Shown: positions 12,219 through 20,022, numbered from the stretch's first letter. The stretch: DNA of 64,000 nucleotides from Allopusillimonas soli (GCF_004153445.1 NZ_SDQC01000002.1:186001-250000), one strand, 5' to 3'. The notes: generated by a model from the sequence alone, not told the origin. Program-made: numbers and translations.

Positions 12219-13808
12219 ATGCATCAGCGCATTCTTATTCTTGACTACGGCTCACAGGTCACCCAACTCATCGCGCGTCGCGTCCGTGACGCCGGTGTGT
12301 TTTGTGAAATTCATCCCGGCGACGTAAACGACGATTTCATCGCCTCCCAGCGCGAGGGGCTGAAGGGCATTATTTTGTCAGGCAGCCACGCTTCGGCCTA
12401 TGCGGAAGAATCCGTCAAGGTACCCGGTGCAGTCTTCCAGGCCGGCGTCCCGGTGCTGGGCATATGCTACGGCATGCAGTCCATGGCCTCACAGTTGGGC
12501 GGCAAAGTCGAGTGGTCCGATCATCGGGAATTCGGTTATGCAGAAGTGCGCGCGCATGGGCACACCCGGCTGCTCGACGGCTTACAGGATTTTTCCACGC
12601 CCGAAGGCTACGGTATGCTCAAGGTATGGATGAGCCACGGCGACAAGGTCACTGCGCTGCCTCCTGGCTTCCGGTTGATGGCGTCTACGCCATCCTGCCC
12701 TATTGCTGGCATGGCCGATGAGGAGCGCGGTTTTTATGCCGTGCAGTTCCATCCTGAAGTAACCCACACCGTACAGGGCGAAGCCATGCTCGCACGCTTC
12801 GTCACGGAAATCTGCGGTTGCACGCGCGACTGGAACATGCCTGACTATGTCGAAGAGGCGGTCAACGCCATTCGCGATCAGGTGGGCAGCGATGAGGTCA
12901 TTCTTGGCCTGTCAGGCGGCGTCGATTCCTCCGTGGCTGCGGCGCTTATTCACAAGGCGATCGGTGACCAACTCACCTGCGTATTCGTCGACCACGGCCT
13001 GTTGCGCCTGGACGAGGCGAAGCAGGTCATGAGCACTTTTGCGGATCATTTCGGCATCAAGGTCATTCATGTAGATGCCACCGATGCTTTCATGAGCAAG
13101 CTGACAGGCGTAGCCGACCCCGAGGCCAAGCGCAAGATCATAGGCCGGGAGTTCGTCGAGGTTTTTCAGACCGAGGCGGGCAAGCTTACCAACGCACGCT
13201 GGCTGGCGCAGGGCACTATCTACCCCGATGTCATCGAATCGGCGGGTGCCAAGACCGGCAAAGCGGTTGCCATCAAGTCCCATCACAACGTCGGAGGTTT
13301 GCCCGAGACGCTTAACTTGAAACTGCTCGAGCCTTTGCGTGAACTATTCAAGGACGAAGTACGCAAGTTGGGCGTTGCGCTTGGACTGCCGCCCGCCATG
13401 GTATATCGTCATCCGTTTCCTGGCCCTGGTCTGGGCGTGCGCATCCTGGGCGAAGTCAAGAAAGAGTACGCCGATCTTCTGCGCCGCGCCGATGCGATTT
13501 TCATTGACGAGCTGCGCAACACCGTCGATCACAACAGCGGTAAAAGCTGGTACGACCTCACCTCCCAGGCATTTACCGTCTTCCTGCCCGTCAAGTCGGT
13601 TGGCGTCATGGGCGACGGCCGCACCTACGACTATGTCGTGGCCTTGCGCGCCGTGCAGACCTCCGATTTCATGACGGCGGATTGGGCCGAGCTGCCGTAC
13701 TCGTTGCTGAAAAAAGTCTCATCTCGCATCATCAACGAGGTGCGCGGCATCAACCGGGTCACTTACGATGTATCGAGCAAGCCGCCTGCGACGATTGAGT
13801 GGGAGTGA
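12219..13808 (+). CDS. guaA: GMP synthase (glutamine-hydrolysing)
   Basis: 529-residue enzyme that aminates XMP to GMP. The N-terminal class I glutaminase has the nucleophile in GICYGMQS and a late HPEVTH; the ATP-pyrophosphatase domain carries the P-loop [11 protein letters not shown] (about 229-239); the C-terminal dimerisation domain ends with PPATIEWE. The gene is intact to its conserved end, which is a known target for integrases of genomic islands. Everything from its stop to about 22 kb looks acquired or degraded. Confidence 0.97.
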   Translation: MHQRILILDYGSQVTQLIARRVRDAGVFCEIHPGDVNDDFIASQREGLKGIILSGSHASAYAEESVKVPGAVFQAGVPVLGICYGMQSMASQLGGKVEWSDHREFGYAEVRAHGHTRLLDGLQDFSTPEGYGMLKVWMSHGDKVTALPPGFRLMASTPSCPIAGMADEERGFYAVQFHPEVTHTVQGEAMLARFVTEICGCTRDWNMPDYVEEAVNAIRDQVGSDEVILGLSGGVDSSVAAALIHKAIGDQLTCVFVDHGLLRLDEAKQVMSTFADHFGIKVIHVDATDAFMSKLTGVADPEAKRKIIGREFVEVFQTEAGKLTNARWLAQGTIYPDVIESAGAKTGKAVAIKSHHNVGGLPETLNLKLLEPLRELFKDEVRKLGVALGLPPAMVYRHPFPGPGLGVRILGEVKKEYADLLRRADAIFIDELRNTVDHNSGKSWYDLTSQAFTVFLPVKSVGVMGDGRTYDYVVALRAVQTSDFMTADWAELPYSLLKKVSSRIINEVRGINRVTYDVSSKPPATIEWE

Positions 13809-13847
13809 GGGGGTTTCTTAACTAATTGATTTAATTAGATAAAATAA

Positions 13848-13889
13848 ATGTCATTGATGGTGCTTTTTGCATTATCAATGGCATTTTTC
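13848..13889 (+). terminator. Hairpin terminator downstream of guaA
   Basis: A 16-base stem (13848-13863 with 13869-13884, pairing fully if three G-U pairs are allowed) closes a loop of five T and is followed by TTTTTC. It lies 40 bases after guaA. The stem is AT-rich compared with the host, in keeping with the foreign character of what follows. Confidence 0.6.
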
Positions 13890-13915
13890 ATGGTATGTGA
13901 AGAGCGTGCTATGGG

Positions 13916-13959
13916 AAAAACACCGGTACCATGTTGGGGTACGTAATCCCAACATGGTA
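13916..13959 (-). terminator. Terminator for the antitoxin/PIN transcript
   Basis: A perfect 12-base inverted repeat, TACCATGTTGGG (13927-13938) and CCCAACATGGTA (13948-13959), lies just past the 3' end of the minus-strand PIN remnant. Read on the minus strand it is followed by CCGGTG and then five T (13916-13920). Confidence 0.5.
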
Positions 13960-13965
13960 TCGAGA

Positions 13966-14291
13966 TTAGAGAATGGAACGATAGGTCGCTAAGGCTTTGG
14001 TCGTCTGAACCAATCCTTGCCGAAATAGGATCTCCAGATAGCGATCGACATCAATAGGCGGGTTCTTGAGTTGTGCCCGCTGACGCTGCGCAGCGGCTAC
14101 CACCGCCGCTGCATCAAGATCGAAGAGATTCTCCACAAACTCGTCGGGATGTTGGGACTCTACTCCGTAGGAGGCGAGCACGTCCGCTGGAAAGTCCCGC
14201 TGGTTGAAGGTCACGATCACGCTGGCACTGCAGCGGATGCGGGATAGAGAACGCAGGCGTCAAAGATGGCAGTAAAAGGGGAGTGCCTCAT
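13966..14291 (-). pseudogene. PIN-domain toxin with internal deletion
   Basis: The ATG at 14291 overlaps the antitoxin stop by four bases (ATGA) and starts a normal PIN-domain N-terminus, FTAIFDACVLYPA, which contains the first catalytic Asp. After about 20 codons the frame runs into a stop. The C-terminal part continues in another frame from about 14236: SVIVTFNQRDFP, then HPDEF, LKNPP and the end at 13966. Intact relatives I know of have roughly 80-100 residues between these pieces, so an internal deletion of about 250 bases that also shifted the frame is inferred. The middle acidic residues of the nuclease site are gone; the toxin should be dead. Confidence 0.8.
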
Positions 14292-14755
14292 TCATACCCC
14301 ATGCCTGATTCTTGAGCTTGGCGGGCGAGTTCGGCCATGGCCTCCTCGCTAGCGCGGTCGCGTGCATCCTTGTACTGCATCAGGTCCGCAAACCTCACCC
14401 GGCGATGCTTCCCCGTTCGATGGAACGGCAGCACGCCATCCTCCAGTAGCTTGACCAAGTGGGGGCGGGAAACGTTGAGCGTGTCTGCGGCTTCTTGGGT
14501 TGTCAGCTCTGCATGGACGGGCACGACTTTCACGGCATTGCCATCGGCTAACTCAGCCAGGATATCGACGAGCAAACGCAGCGCGGAGGTGGGCAACTCC
14601 ACCTGATGGGCCTGGTTCCGGTCATCGAAGATCTGGATGTGTTGTGTTTCAAAGCGAGTTGCCAGGTAGGCCGCCAAAGCGCGTTGACCTTGCACGGCTG
14701 CCTGCACTTCCCGTTCGGCGGGCAGCGCCATCTTGGCCTGTGTGATGGTGGTCAT
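14288..14755 (-). CDS. Antitoxin with excisionase-type helix-turn-helix
   Basis: 155-residue DNA-binding antitoxin. Residues about 85-135 form a MerR/excisionase-like winged helix: LTTQEAADTLNVSRPHLVKLLEDG, then FHRTGKHRRVRFADL. The N-terminal half is an uncharacterised domain usual for partners of this PIN family. The ATG at 14755 has AGGA about seven bases upstream. It lies directly upstream of, and overlaps, the broken PIN toxin, so it is an orphan antitoxin now; it may still repress its own promoter, where AATAAACGA repeats are found. Confidence 0.8.
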   Translation of the reverse strand: MTTITQAKMALPAEREVQAAVQGQRALAAYLATRFETQHIQIFDDRNQAHQVELPTSALRLLVDILAELADGNAVKVVPVHAELTTQEAADTLNVSRPHLVKLLEDGVLPFHRTGKHRRVRFADLMQYKDARDRASEEAMAELARQAQESGMGYE

Positions 14756-14793
14756 GGCTAATTCCTGGACTATGTAGCAATCCCAGGTTTTAA

Positions 14794-14827
14794 TTTATTC
14801 GAAATAAACGACAATCGCAATAAACGA
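14794..14827 (-). promoter_or_regulatory. Operator-like repeats upstream of the antitoxin
   Basis: TTTATT-CGA-AATAAA (14794-14808) is a perfect dyad, and AATAAACGA occurs twice in direct orientation at 14803-14811 and 14819-14827. All lie 40-70 bases upstream of the antitoxin ATG, where an autoregulatory operator would be expected. Confidence 0.4.
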
Positions 14828-15047
14828 AAAGAAGCTGAGCGATGAATGAGTCAGATGGTTATGGCCTAGCTGAGTGGAGTAAGCTTTTCCGACTCAATGG
14901 ACGTCTGCAGGGGGCAGTCGATGCCGCTGCTCACCTGAGTCACCGGTGAGCAGGCCGATTGGTTCACCATGGTGTTTTGCGTGGTATCGGCTGATGTGTA
15001 TATTTTAATTGTTTGATTTAAGACAGATTTTTCTTCTTATTGATGAC
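14828..15047. other. Intergenic stretch without a recognisable gene
   Basis: I see no supported coding region between the antitoxin promoter and the repeat at 15048. It contains one hairpin, TGCTCACC (14928-14935) with GGTGAGCA (14945-14952), without a T-tract, and an AT-rich segment around 15000-15040. Confidence 0.6.
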
Positions 15048-15060
15048 TGAGTTGGAGTGA
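15048..15060 (+). repeat. Imperfect copy of the guaA 3' end (candidate att site)
   Basis: TGAGTTGGAGTGA differs at one base from TGAGTGGGAGTGA, the last 13 bases of guaA (13796-13808), and has the same orientation. The match extends to 16 of 20 bases. The two copies flank 1.24 kb holding the antitoxin and dead toxin. The 3' end of guaA is an established integration site for genomic islands. No integrase gene is present, so this is a candidate only. Confidence 0.4.
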
Positions 15061-15096
15061 TCCCACGTCTGGCACTTGATGGCATAAAAAGCCGCT

Positions 15097-15122
15097 AAGC
15101 CCGCATAATTGCGGGCTTTTTT
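15097..15122 (+). terminator. Strong intrinsic terminator
   Basis: AAGCCCGC (15097-15104) pairs with GCGGGCTT (15111-15118) around ATAATT and runs into six T. No gene ends directly upstream. If the guaA-like repeat at 15048 is an att site, this could be the original guaA terminator, displaced by an insertion. A group II intron fragment begins two bases after the T-tract. Confidence 0.85.
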
Positions 15123-15123
15123 G

Positions 15124-15600
15124 GTGCGCCCAGCATGGGCGCACTCCTGCGGGTGCAAGTCCCGCCATAAGTTGATCACAGCGAATGAAGCGAAGCGCAA
15201 CTGCGTGATGGCGACCGAGCGTGGGGAGGAAGCGTGGAGCATAAACTGCGAGCCGATGGACAAGAACCGGATAGAAGGCGTTGCCAAGCAGGGCGAGTGG
15301 GCCAAAAACCACGAAGCTCTCGTGATCAAGACGAGGTGGCGTAAATCCGGCGGTTGTGCAGTGAAGGAGTGCGTTCTTACCTGGGGAACCCTCGCCTTGA
15401 TCCTGAAAGGGTAACGGCGTCGAGCCGGAGCGAGGACTCAGCAGAGGTCATAGTAGTCGTAGTAGTGGAGCCGGTGAGGCTGTAAGCGAAGTGACGAAGG
15501 ACCGAACGAGAACTGACGCGCCGCTCGGGTGGACGCAGTATGCAACAGGTGGTGAGCAAACTGCGTTCCTATCTCCCGGCGCATCACGGCAATTGGTGAC
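15124..15600 (+). mobile_element. Truncated group II intron, 5' ribozyme part
   Basis: The segment opens with GTGCG, the 5' splice consensus of group II introns, in the stem GTGCGCCC-AGCAT-GGGCGCAC, followed by a GCGGG/CCCGC hairpin and a long GA-rich structured region up to about 15490, as in domain I of bacterial introns. A short reading frame follows (KDRTRTDAPLGW; ATGCAACAGGTGGTGAGC in another frame), but no reverse-transcriptase core and no domain V could be found. The right edge is approximate. It sits directly behind a terminator hairpin, as class C introns do; the class is not proven. Confidence 0.65.
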
Positions 15601-15601
15601 A

Positions 15602-16245
15602 TGGGTCAGCCCCTCCTTTGAAAGTGGGAAACTGCGTCGACGATCTCATTTCCGTGTGCTTCCTGCCCAGCACACCTTCAACCCCAAAGCGCACTTCGAC
15701 GATGAAGAAGCCAGTCGGTGGCGCGCCGTGCAGGAAAGTGCCGAGCATCGCCGGGCGAAGGAACTTGTCGCAGCGGAACTATCCCGGCGTTTGAGTGCCG
15801 GACTCGCAATGCCGTGGGCATTCAAGGATGCAGATGCTTCCGAATACCCGCTGGAAGGTAATTTGTTGCTTGGCGCCGACGATGTGGCAACCGAACATTC
15901 CCTGGAGACGCCATTCGGCAGCAAATTCCGGCTCGACGTTGCAGTGCTCGGGCCGCCGGTACAGGTAGAGCCGATGGTGCTGGGTGGCGTTGAAATTGAA
16001 CTCGGTCACGCCTTCGATGGGCGCAGCAGGTCTTGACCGCGACCACCCGGAGCCACGAGAAGGGGCGTCGGCAAACCTACATCTACCTCCACGATCTGCT
16101 GTACCCCTCTCTATGTGCAACTGCCGGCATTTCTCGACAGCGATCCCGTACATGCTGGAGGCGTTCATGGCGGGGGATCGAGGATTCAGGAAAGGCAGGG
16201 GGGAGGGCGCCGGCCCGTCACCCGATGTAATTGGGTTGAAAGGGT
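15602..16245 (+). pseudogene. Frameshifted gene of unknown function
   Basis: From about 15602 a conserved-looking sequence reads in the intron frame (SHFRVLPAQHTFNPKAHF, later RLDVAVLGPPVQVEP and GVEIELGHAFDG) up to a stop at 16034-16036. It continues one frame over as QVLTATTRSHEKGRRQTYIY and LHDLLYP, then needs two further single-base corrections to read LYVQLPAFLDSDP and YMLEAFMAGDRGFRKG. A small deletion near 16025 and two extra bases near 16109 and 16151 are inferred. The N-terminus is replaced by intron sequence. I do not recognise the family. Confidence 0.6.
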
Positions 16246-16251
16246 AAAATT

Positions 16252-16266
16252 TTGAAAATATTTCAA
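16252..16266. promoter_or_regulatory. Palindrome upstream of abiEi
   Basis: TTGAAA-ATA-TTTCAA is a perfect dyad in the AT-rich leader 76 bases upstream of the AbiEi-like gene. AbiEi proteins are known to bind inverted repeats in their own promoter, so this is a candidate operator. Confidence 0.35.
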
Positions 16267-16341
16267 TTATCGTATTCAAACTACGAATATTTCTTCTGTA
16301 TCAAATTGACCTTGGACTGGAAAGAGTGTAGAAATCGTAGT

Positions 16342-17079
16342 ATGGCTACGACTAATCCAAGTAAGCTAAATAAGCTCTACACCCGGCTGGCACCGGGAAC
16401 GCCGCTGACCTCAGAGGATCTGGCGGCGCTGGGCATCTCCGCCGACCTGGCCGTTCACTACGTCCGGGCGGGTTGGCTCACGCGCCTGGCGCGCGGCGTG
16501 TACTGCCGTCCAAACGATGCTCCGACGCTCCATCCCAGCCTGTTGTTGTTGCAGCGCCGATTCGAGGGGCTGCATGTCGGCGGCAAGTCGGCGCTGGACT
16601 GGTATGGCGTGCGGCAGTACGTGTCGCAGCAGCCAGTGCTGCATCTGTATGGCTGGACGGCAGGGCGCTTGCCGGAATGGTTCACTGAGCGCTTCGCTGC
16701 GGAGTACCACCGCAAGCGTCTGTTTGATGAGCAGCCGAGCGCTCTATTGCACGTCGGCCCATTCGAGAGGCGCAGCGGGGCGCCGCAGGTATCGGCGCCG
16801 GAGCGTGCATTGCTGGAACTGTTGAGCGAGGTCGGTGTGCATCAGACTTTGCAGGAAGCACGCGAACTCGTTGAGAGCGCCTACAGCCTGCGTGCTGACG
16901 CGCTGCGTGAACTGCTGCAACGCTGCACGAGCGTGAAGACTGTGCGCTTGTGCCTGCAACTCGGCCGAGAGGCCGCACTGCCTTGGGTGGCCAAGCTCGA
17001 CCCGGCCACGCTGCCGACGGGCAGCCATCGGCCTTGGGTGTCTCGCTCGGCCGATGGCCTTTTGGTGCTCAAGCCATGA
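16342..17079 (+). CDS. Type IV AbiEi-family antitoxin
   Basis: 245-residue protein with an N-terminal winged-helix-like domain (about 8-60: LYTRLAPGTPLTSEDLAALGI, then GWLTRLARGVYCRP) and a C-terminal AbiEi domain (about 70-245, with FEGLHVGGKSALDWYGV). In AbiE systems this protein represses the operon and neutralises the nucleotidyltransferase toxin AbiEii. ATG 16342 is chosen because the upstream in-frame extension lies in the AT-rich promoter zone. Its stop overlaps the ATG of an AbiEii gene (ATGA), which is truncated, so this is another orphan antitoxin. Confidence 0.82.
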   Translation: MATTNPSKLNKLYTRLAPGTPLTSEDLAALGISADLAVHYVRAGWLTRLARGVYCRPNDAPTLHPSLLLLQRRFEGLHVGGKSALDWYGVRQYVSQQPVLHLYGWTAGRLPEWFTERFAAEYHRKRLFDEQPSALLHVGPFERRSGAPQVSAPERALLELLSEVGVHQTLQEARELVESAYSLRADALRELLQRCTSVKTVRLCLQLGREAALPWVAKLDPATLPTGSHRPWVSRSADGLLVLKP

Positions 17080-17186
17080 ATCAGACCTATCTTGATACCG
17101 CGCGCCTGCTGACGCAGATCGCGCCGCTGGTGTTCGTGGACGACACCTTTGCGTTGAAGGGCAGCCTCGGCGTTTCCTGGTTGTAA
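17076..17186 (+). pseudogene. AbiEii nucleotidyltransferase toxin, N-terminal stub
   Basis: The frame starts as a normal AbiEii toxin (MNQTYLDTARLL, FALKG at residues 25-29) and then, where the family has the nucleotide-binding GGT, departs into SLGVSWL and a stop. About nine tenths of the toxin is missing. The join at about 17163-17168 leads straight into a KAP-ATPase fragment in another frame, so this is a deletion or recombination junction. Confidence 0.75.
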
Positions 17187-17328
17187 TTGACGACATTGAT
17201 CGGCTCTCGCCAGATGAGGCATTGCTGATTTTCCGGTTGGTAAAGTCGGTAGGTCGCTTGCCGAATGTCATGTACCTGTTGGTGTATGACCGACAACAGG
17301 CTGAGAAGATTGTCAGTGAGGCGTTAGG
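17168..17328 (+). pseudogene. KAP-family P-loop NTPase fragment
   Basis: About 54 codons read FLVVIDDIDRLSPDEAL (a Walker B strand with its acidic pair) and LPNVMYLLVYDRQQAEKIV, characteristic of KAP P-loop NTPases found in phage-defence genes. Both ends are missing: the left joins the AbiEii stub and the right joins a FitA fragment without a stop. It cannot make a working protein. Confidence 0.7.
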
Positions 17329-17517
17329 GCGGCGCAGAACGGTCGTACATTGCAAGCCGAGATGTGCGAAATATTGGCTACCGCCGTGAAACCGGAAGGC
17401 CGGGTAAAGCTGGGCGACCTGCTGGCAGACATCGGGCGCAAGGTGACATTAACTGACGAAGAAATGGCGGTTTTTGACCGTGACCGTTCACCAGCCTGCG
17501 CAGCGAGTTTTGAATGA
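17329..17517 (+). pseudogene. FitA-like antitoxin lacking its N-terminus
   Basis: The frame reads AAQNGRTLQAEMCEILATAV, then KPEGRVKLGDLLADIG and ends DRSPACAASFE, the usual C-terminal two thirds of a ribbon-helix-helix FitA/StbC-type antitoxin. The first 20 or so residues, with the DNA-binding strand and start codon, were replaced by the KAP fragment. Its stop overlaps the FitB start (ATGA), as in intact operons. Confidence 0.7.
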
Positions 17518-17702
17518 TTTTGCTGGATACAAACGTTATATCGGAGCAGTTTCGAGCCGTACCCGATGAAACGGTGATTGACTGGTTGAATCGTCAGCCG
17601 CTGGATCTGGAGAGCATGCGTCGAAATTGGCGCCGAGACCATGATCGGATGGGTGGTATCAGGCATGATATCTCAGGACTCCCGCATAACTGCGTCGAAT
17701 GA
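17514..17702 (+). pseudogene. FitB/VapC PIN toxin, N-terminal stub
   Basis: MILLDTNVISE, with the first catalytic Asp at residue 5, and VIDWLNRQPLDLE are a typical FitB start. After about residue 33 the sequence departs into unrelated residues and stops at 62, against about 140 in the family. The remaining acidic residues of the PIN site are absent, so it should be inactive. Confidence 0.75.
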
Positions 17703-17718
17703 TTGCATGGTTGCACTG

Positions 17719-18669
17719 TCACGCTTGCTCCGCGAGATTGAACGCACGCTTCAACGAGCTACCTGCAAGCTCGAATAAACGACGAGCGCTGGGCGTTACG
17801 CCCAGCATATGGATGCAGGCATGCACCATCCCCTGCAGACGATGACTCTCCGTGGCGATACCCGCTTCAGCGAGGCGGCGTGCATAGGCCTCACCTTCAT
17901 CACGGAGCGGGTCGTATTCGCAAACGATGATGGTGGCGGCAGGAAGGTTTGACAGGCTTGTTGCTCTTAGTGGGGACGCCCAAGGCGAGTCACCATCCGC
18001 CTTGTCATTCAGATAGGCGGACCAGCAGGATTCCATTGCGCTGCGAGTCAGGAAGTAGCCCGTGGCAAACTCGTGGTAGGACGTTGACGACATTGCCGCA
18101 TCCAATGGCGGATACAGCAGCAGTTGGTGCGCAATGGCTGGGCCTCTCGCGTCATCCCGCGCACGCAAGGCCGCCGCCGCAGCCAGGTTGCCACCCGAGC
18201 TATCACCGCCCGCCACTAAGCGAGAGCGGTCGACCCCCAGTTCATCCGCATGATTTGCGACCCAGCACAAGGCCGTGTAGTAGTCGTTTAACGGAACAGG
18301 AAACTTGTTTTCGGGGGCCAGTCGATAGTCGACCGAGAGGACGACACAGCCGGTGGCGTGAGCCAATGCCATGCAGGGGTTGTTGTACAGATCGAGTGAG
18401 CATCGACACCAACCCCCGCCATGTGCGTAGACAATGGCCGGCAGGGGGGCAGGGTGCGCCGTCACCGGGGTATAGGCGCGAACTCGAATCGGATGGTTAT
18501 CGTTGCTTAGCACGGTATGCGTCCGGATGTCAGCGCAGGGTTCCAGCGGGCCATGCAAGCGTCGCAACTGCATTTCGCCGGCGGCGCGCAAGGCATCCAG
18601 TGAAGCGACGGCTCCATCCGCTGGAGGTAGTTTGGCGAGGAAGTCGGCGATGCGTGGGTCAAGTGCCAT
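17719..18669 (-). CDS. Alpha/beta hydrolase of the hormone-sensitive-lipase family
   Basis: 316-residue esterase. The HSL-family oxyanion motif is HGGGW (about 87-91), the nucleophile lies in GDSSGGN, a later DPLRDEG carries the acid and GMVHACIHM the His. VDYRLAPE between them is also typical. ATG 18669 has AAGGAA seven bases upstream. It is divergent from a TetR regulator across a short gap with two strong operators, so TetR control is likely. It is intact, unlike the fragments to its left. Substrate unknown; short acyl esters are usual for the family. Confidence 0.88.
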   Translation of the reverse strand: MALDPRIADFLAKLPPADGAVASLDALRAAGEMQLRRLHGPLEPCADIRTHTVLSNDNHPIRVRAYTPVTAHPAPLPAIVYAHGGGWCRCSLDLYNNPCMALAHATGCVVLSVDYRLAPENKFPVPLNDYYTALCWVANHADELGVDRSRLVAGGDSSGGNLAAAAALRARDDARGPAIAHQLLLYPPLDAAMSSTSYHEFATGYFLTRSAMESCWSAYLNDKADGDSPWASPLRATSLSNLPAATIIVCEYDPLRDEGEAYARRLAEAGIATESHRLQGMVHACIHMLGVTPSARRLFELAGSSLKRAFNLAEQA

Positions 18670-18753
18670 GTTCAGTTCCTTGGTTCAAGGTGAAAGGAAT
18701 GCGCTGATGGATATTTAGAAGGTGGATTTTGCGACATGTTATGCTCCGTAGAT

Positions 18754-18792
18754 TGCACTGTATTGTGCAGTGAATGTGCACTGTACAGTGCA
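18754..18792. promoter_or_regulatory. Two tandem TetR-type operators
   Basis: TGCACTGTACAGTGCA (18777-18792) is a perfect 16-base palindrome. TGCACTGTATTGTGCA (18754-18769) has the same outer arms with an imperfect centre. The centres are 23 bases apart and both lie in the gap between the divergent esterase and TetR genes, the right-hand one just 28 bases before the TetR start. Confidence 0.7.
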
Positions 18793-18820
18793 GTGCAATT
18801 TGTGTCAATAGGAGTCGAGT

Positions 18821-19462
18821 TTGAAGAAGACCGTCGCCCCCAGCCCTGTGCTGCGTGTTCCACCTACTCAAGAGGCGGTCCTCGAGGCCGCCGTCGCGTC
18901 TTTCCTCACGCGCGGCTACAACGGGACAAGCATCGATCTGGTTGCACGCGACGCGGGCGTCGCCCGCAGGACGATCTACAATCAATTCAAGAGTAAGGAA
19001 GCCTTATTCGAGGCGGCAGTGCGGCAGGTCTGGCACGACTTTCCTGTACTGGCAATCACTCAGGACGCTGCGGCGTTGTCCGATCCCGCACATGGGCTGA
19101 AGCTGGTCGGACAAGCTGTGGCCGACTTCTGGGCGCCGCCGGAGACCATCGCTTTGTTGCGCATGGTCATTGCGGAGGGGGCGGTCTTCCCAGACCTGGC
19201 TCAACGCTTCATGGCTGCGGGTAAAGAGCCCGCAATGAAGGCTTTGGTGGCATATCTTGATGCATGTGTTCACCGAGGTACATTGACTTTCGATGATCCG
19301 GTGCGTGCTGCCAAACAGTTTCTGGGTTTGATCAACGAACCCTTGTTATGGCTGCGTGTCGTCGGCGCCGACGCAAGAGTGCCTAGTCCAACTGAGCGCA
19401 AACGAGTGGTGCAGGAGGCGGTTTCCGTGTTCCTGAGTGCGTACGCAAGACCTCCGCAGTAA
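18821..19462 (+). CDS. TetR/AcrR-family regulator
   Basis: 213-residue repressor. The N-terminal helix-turn-helix spans about 18-60 (VLEAAVASFLTRGYNGTSID, then AGVARRTIYNQFKSKEALF), followed by an all-helical ligand-binding domain of the AefR-like C-terminal type. The start is TTG at 18821 with AGGAG about six bases upstream. It is divergent from the HSL-type esterase and has two palindromic operators in between; it probably represses both genes until an inducer, perhaps the esterase substrate, binds. Confidence 0.88.
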   Translation: MKKTVAPSPVLRVPPTQEAVLEAAVASFLTRGYNGTSIDLVARDAGVARRTIYNQFKSKEALFEAAVRQVWHDFPVLAITQDAAALSDPAHGLKLVGQAVADFWAPPETIALLRMVIAEGAVFPDLAQRFMAAGKEPAMKALVAYLDACVHRGTLTFDDPVRAAKQFLGLINEPLLWLRVVGADARVPSPTERKRVVQEAVSVFLSAYARPPQ

Positions 19463-19529
19463 TAGAGAACGGATCTATCCTGGATCCGGTGGCCTCTTTA
19501 GCGGGCATGTACGGCGGCAAGTTGGTGGC

Positions 19530-19634
19530 GGCAACTTCATAATGGCGCCGACCGAGGTGCCTGGTTCGACGATCGCCCAGTTGCATGACTCTTGCGGCAA
19601 CATCATCCAGATAACCCAGTTGGCGCGTTGGTAG
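19530..19634 (+). pseudogene. VOC/glyoxalase-family C-terminal fragment
   Basis: About 31 residues read FIMAPTEVPGSTIAQLHD and then SCGNIIQITQLARW, the usual last strand pair of a vicinal-oxygen-chelate protein. Upstream sequence in this frame is not VOC-like, so only the 3' end of a gene survives. Confidence 0.5.
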
Positions 19635-19698
19635 CATGCGCGGCGCCGACAAGGAGAAGGATGACGGATTGATTATTCGGCTTGACGTTAAGGGTAGA

Positions 19699-19723
19699 TA
19701 TGGATATCTTATTGATATCCATA
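19699..19723. promoter_or_regulatory. Operator-like dyad of the PemK-type toxin-antitoxin operon
   Basis: TATGGATATC (19699-19708) and GATATCCATA (19714-19723) form a perfect 10-base inverted repeat with a TTATT loop. It ends 11 bases before the antitoxin ATG and touches its AAGGGG ribosome site, so it could be the autoregulatory operator or an RNA hairpin controlling translation. Confidence 0.5.
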
Positions 19724-19734
19724 AGGGGTTCCGC

Positions 19735-20022
19735 ATGACAGCCCGTACTACCATCAATCAGATTGCCTTTCGCTACCGCTCGGTCGATAGCACCACTGGC
19801 GTGACACGTGAAACTGCCAAACGTTTGGCCGAATATCTCGGTGTCGACGAAACGCAGGCAATCCACCGTGCGTTGCATGAGCTGGCTATTCGCGTGTTGC
19901 CTCAATATGAGGCGGACGATGGTCCGCTGACTCCCGGGCAGGTTCGCCAGATCAAGAAGCGGGTTCCCCAGGGAGAGAAGCGGTCGGTGAAGTCGAGCCT
20001 GTTCGATACGGAAAAGGCGTGA
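19735..20022 (+). CDS. Antitoxin of a PemK/MazF-type pair
   Basis: 95 residues. The central part TGVTRETAKRLAEYLGVDETQAIHRAL looks like a short helical DNA-binding and dimerisation segment, and the C-terminal tail is charged, as in antitoxins that wrap their toxin. I do not recognise a named family; the call rests on size, the dyad just upstream, and the toxin gene that overlaps its stop by four bases (GTGA). ATG 19735 has AAGGGG seven bases upstream; a longer in-frame start at 19636 would run through the dyad and is less likely. Confidence 0.7.
   Translation: MTARTTINQIAFRYRSVDSTTGVTRETAKRLAEYLGVDETQAIHRALHELAIRVLPQYEADDGPLTPGQVRQIKKRVPQGEKRSVKSSLFDTEKA

Noticed and set aside
15420-15480. 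GTAGTCGTAGTAGTGG run as a tandem repeat or small array
   Set aside because: Too short and irregular, and it lies within the structured intron region.
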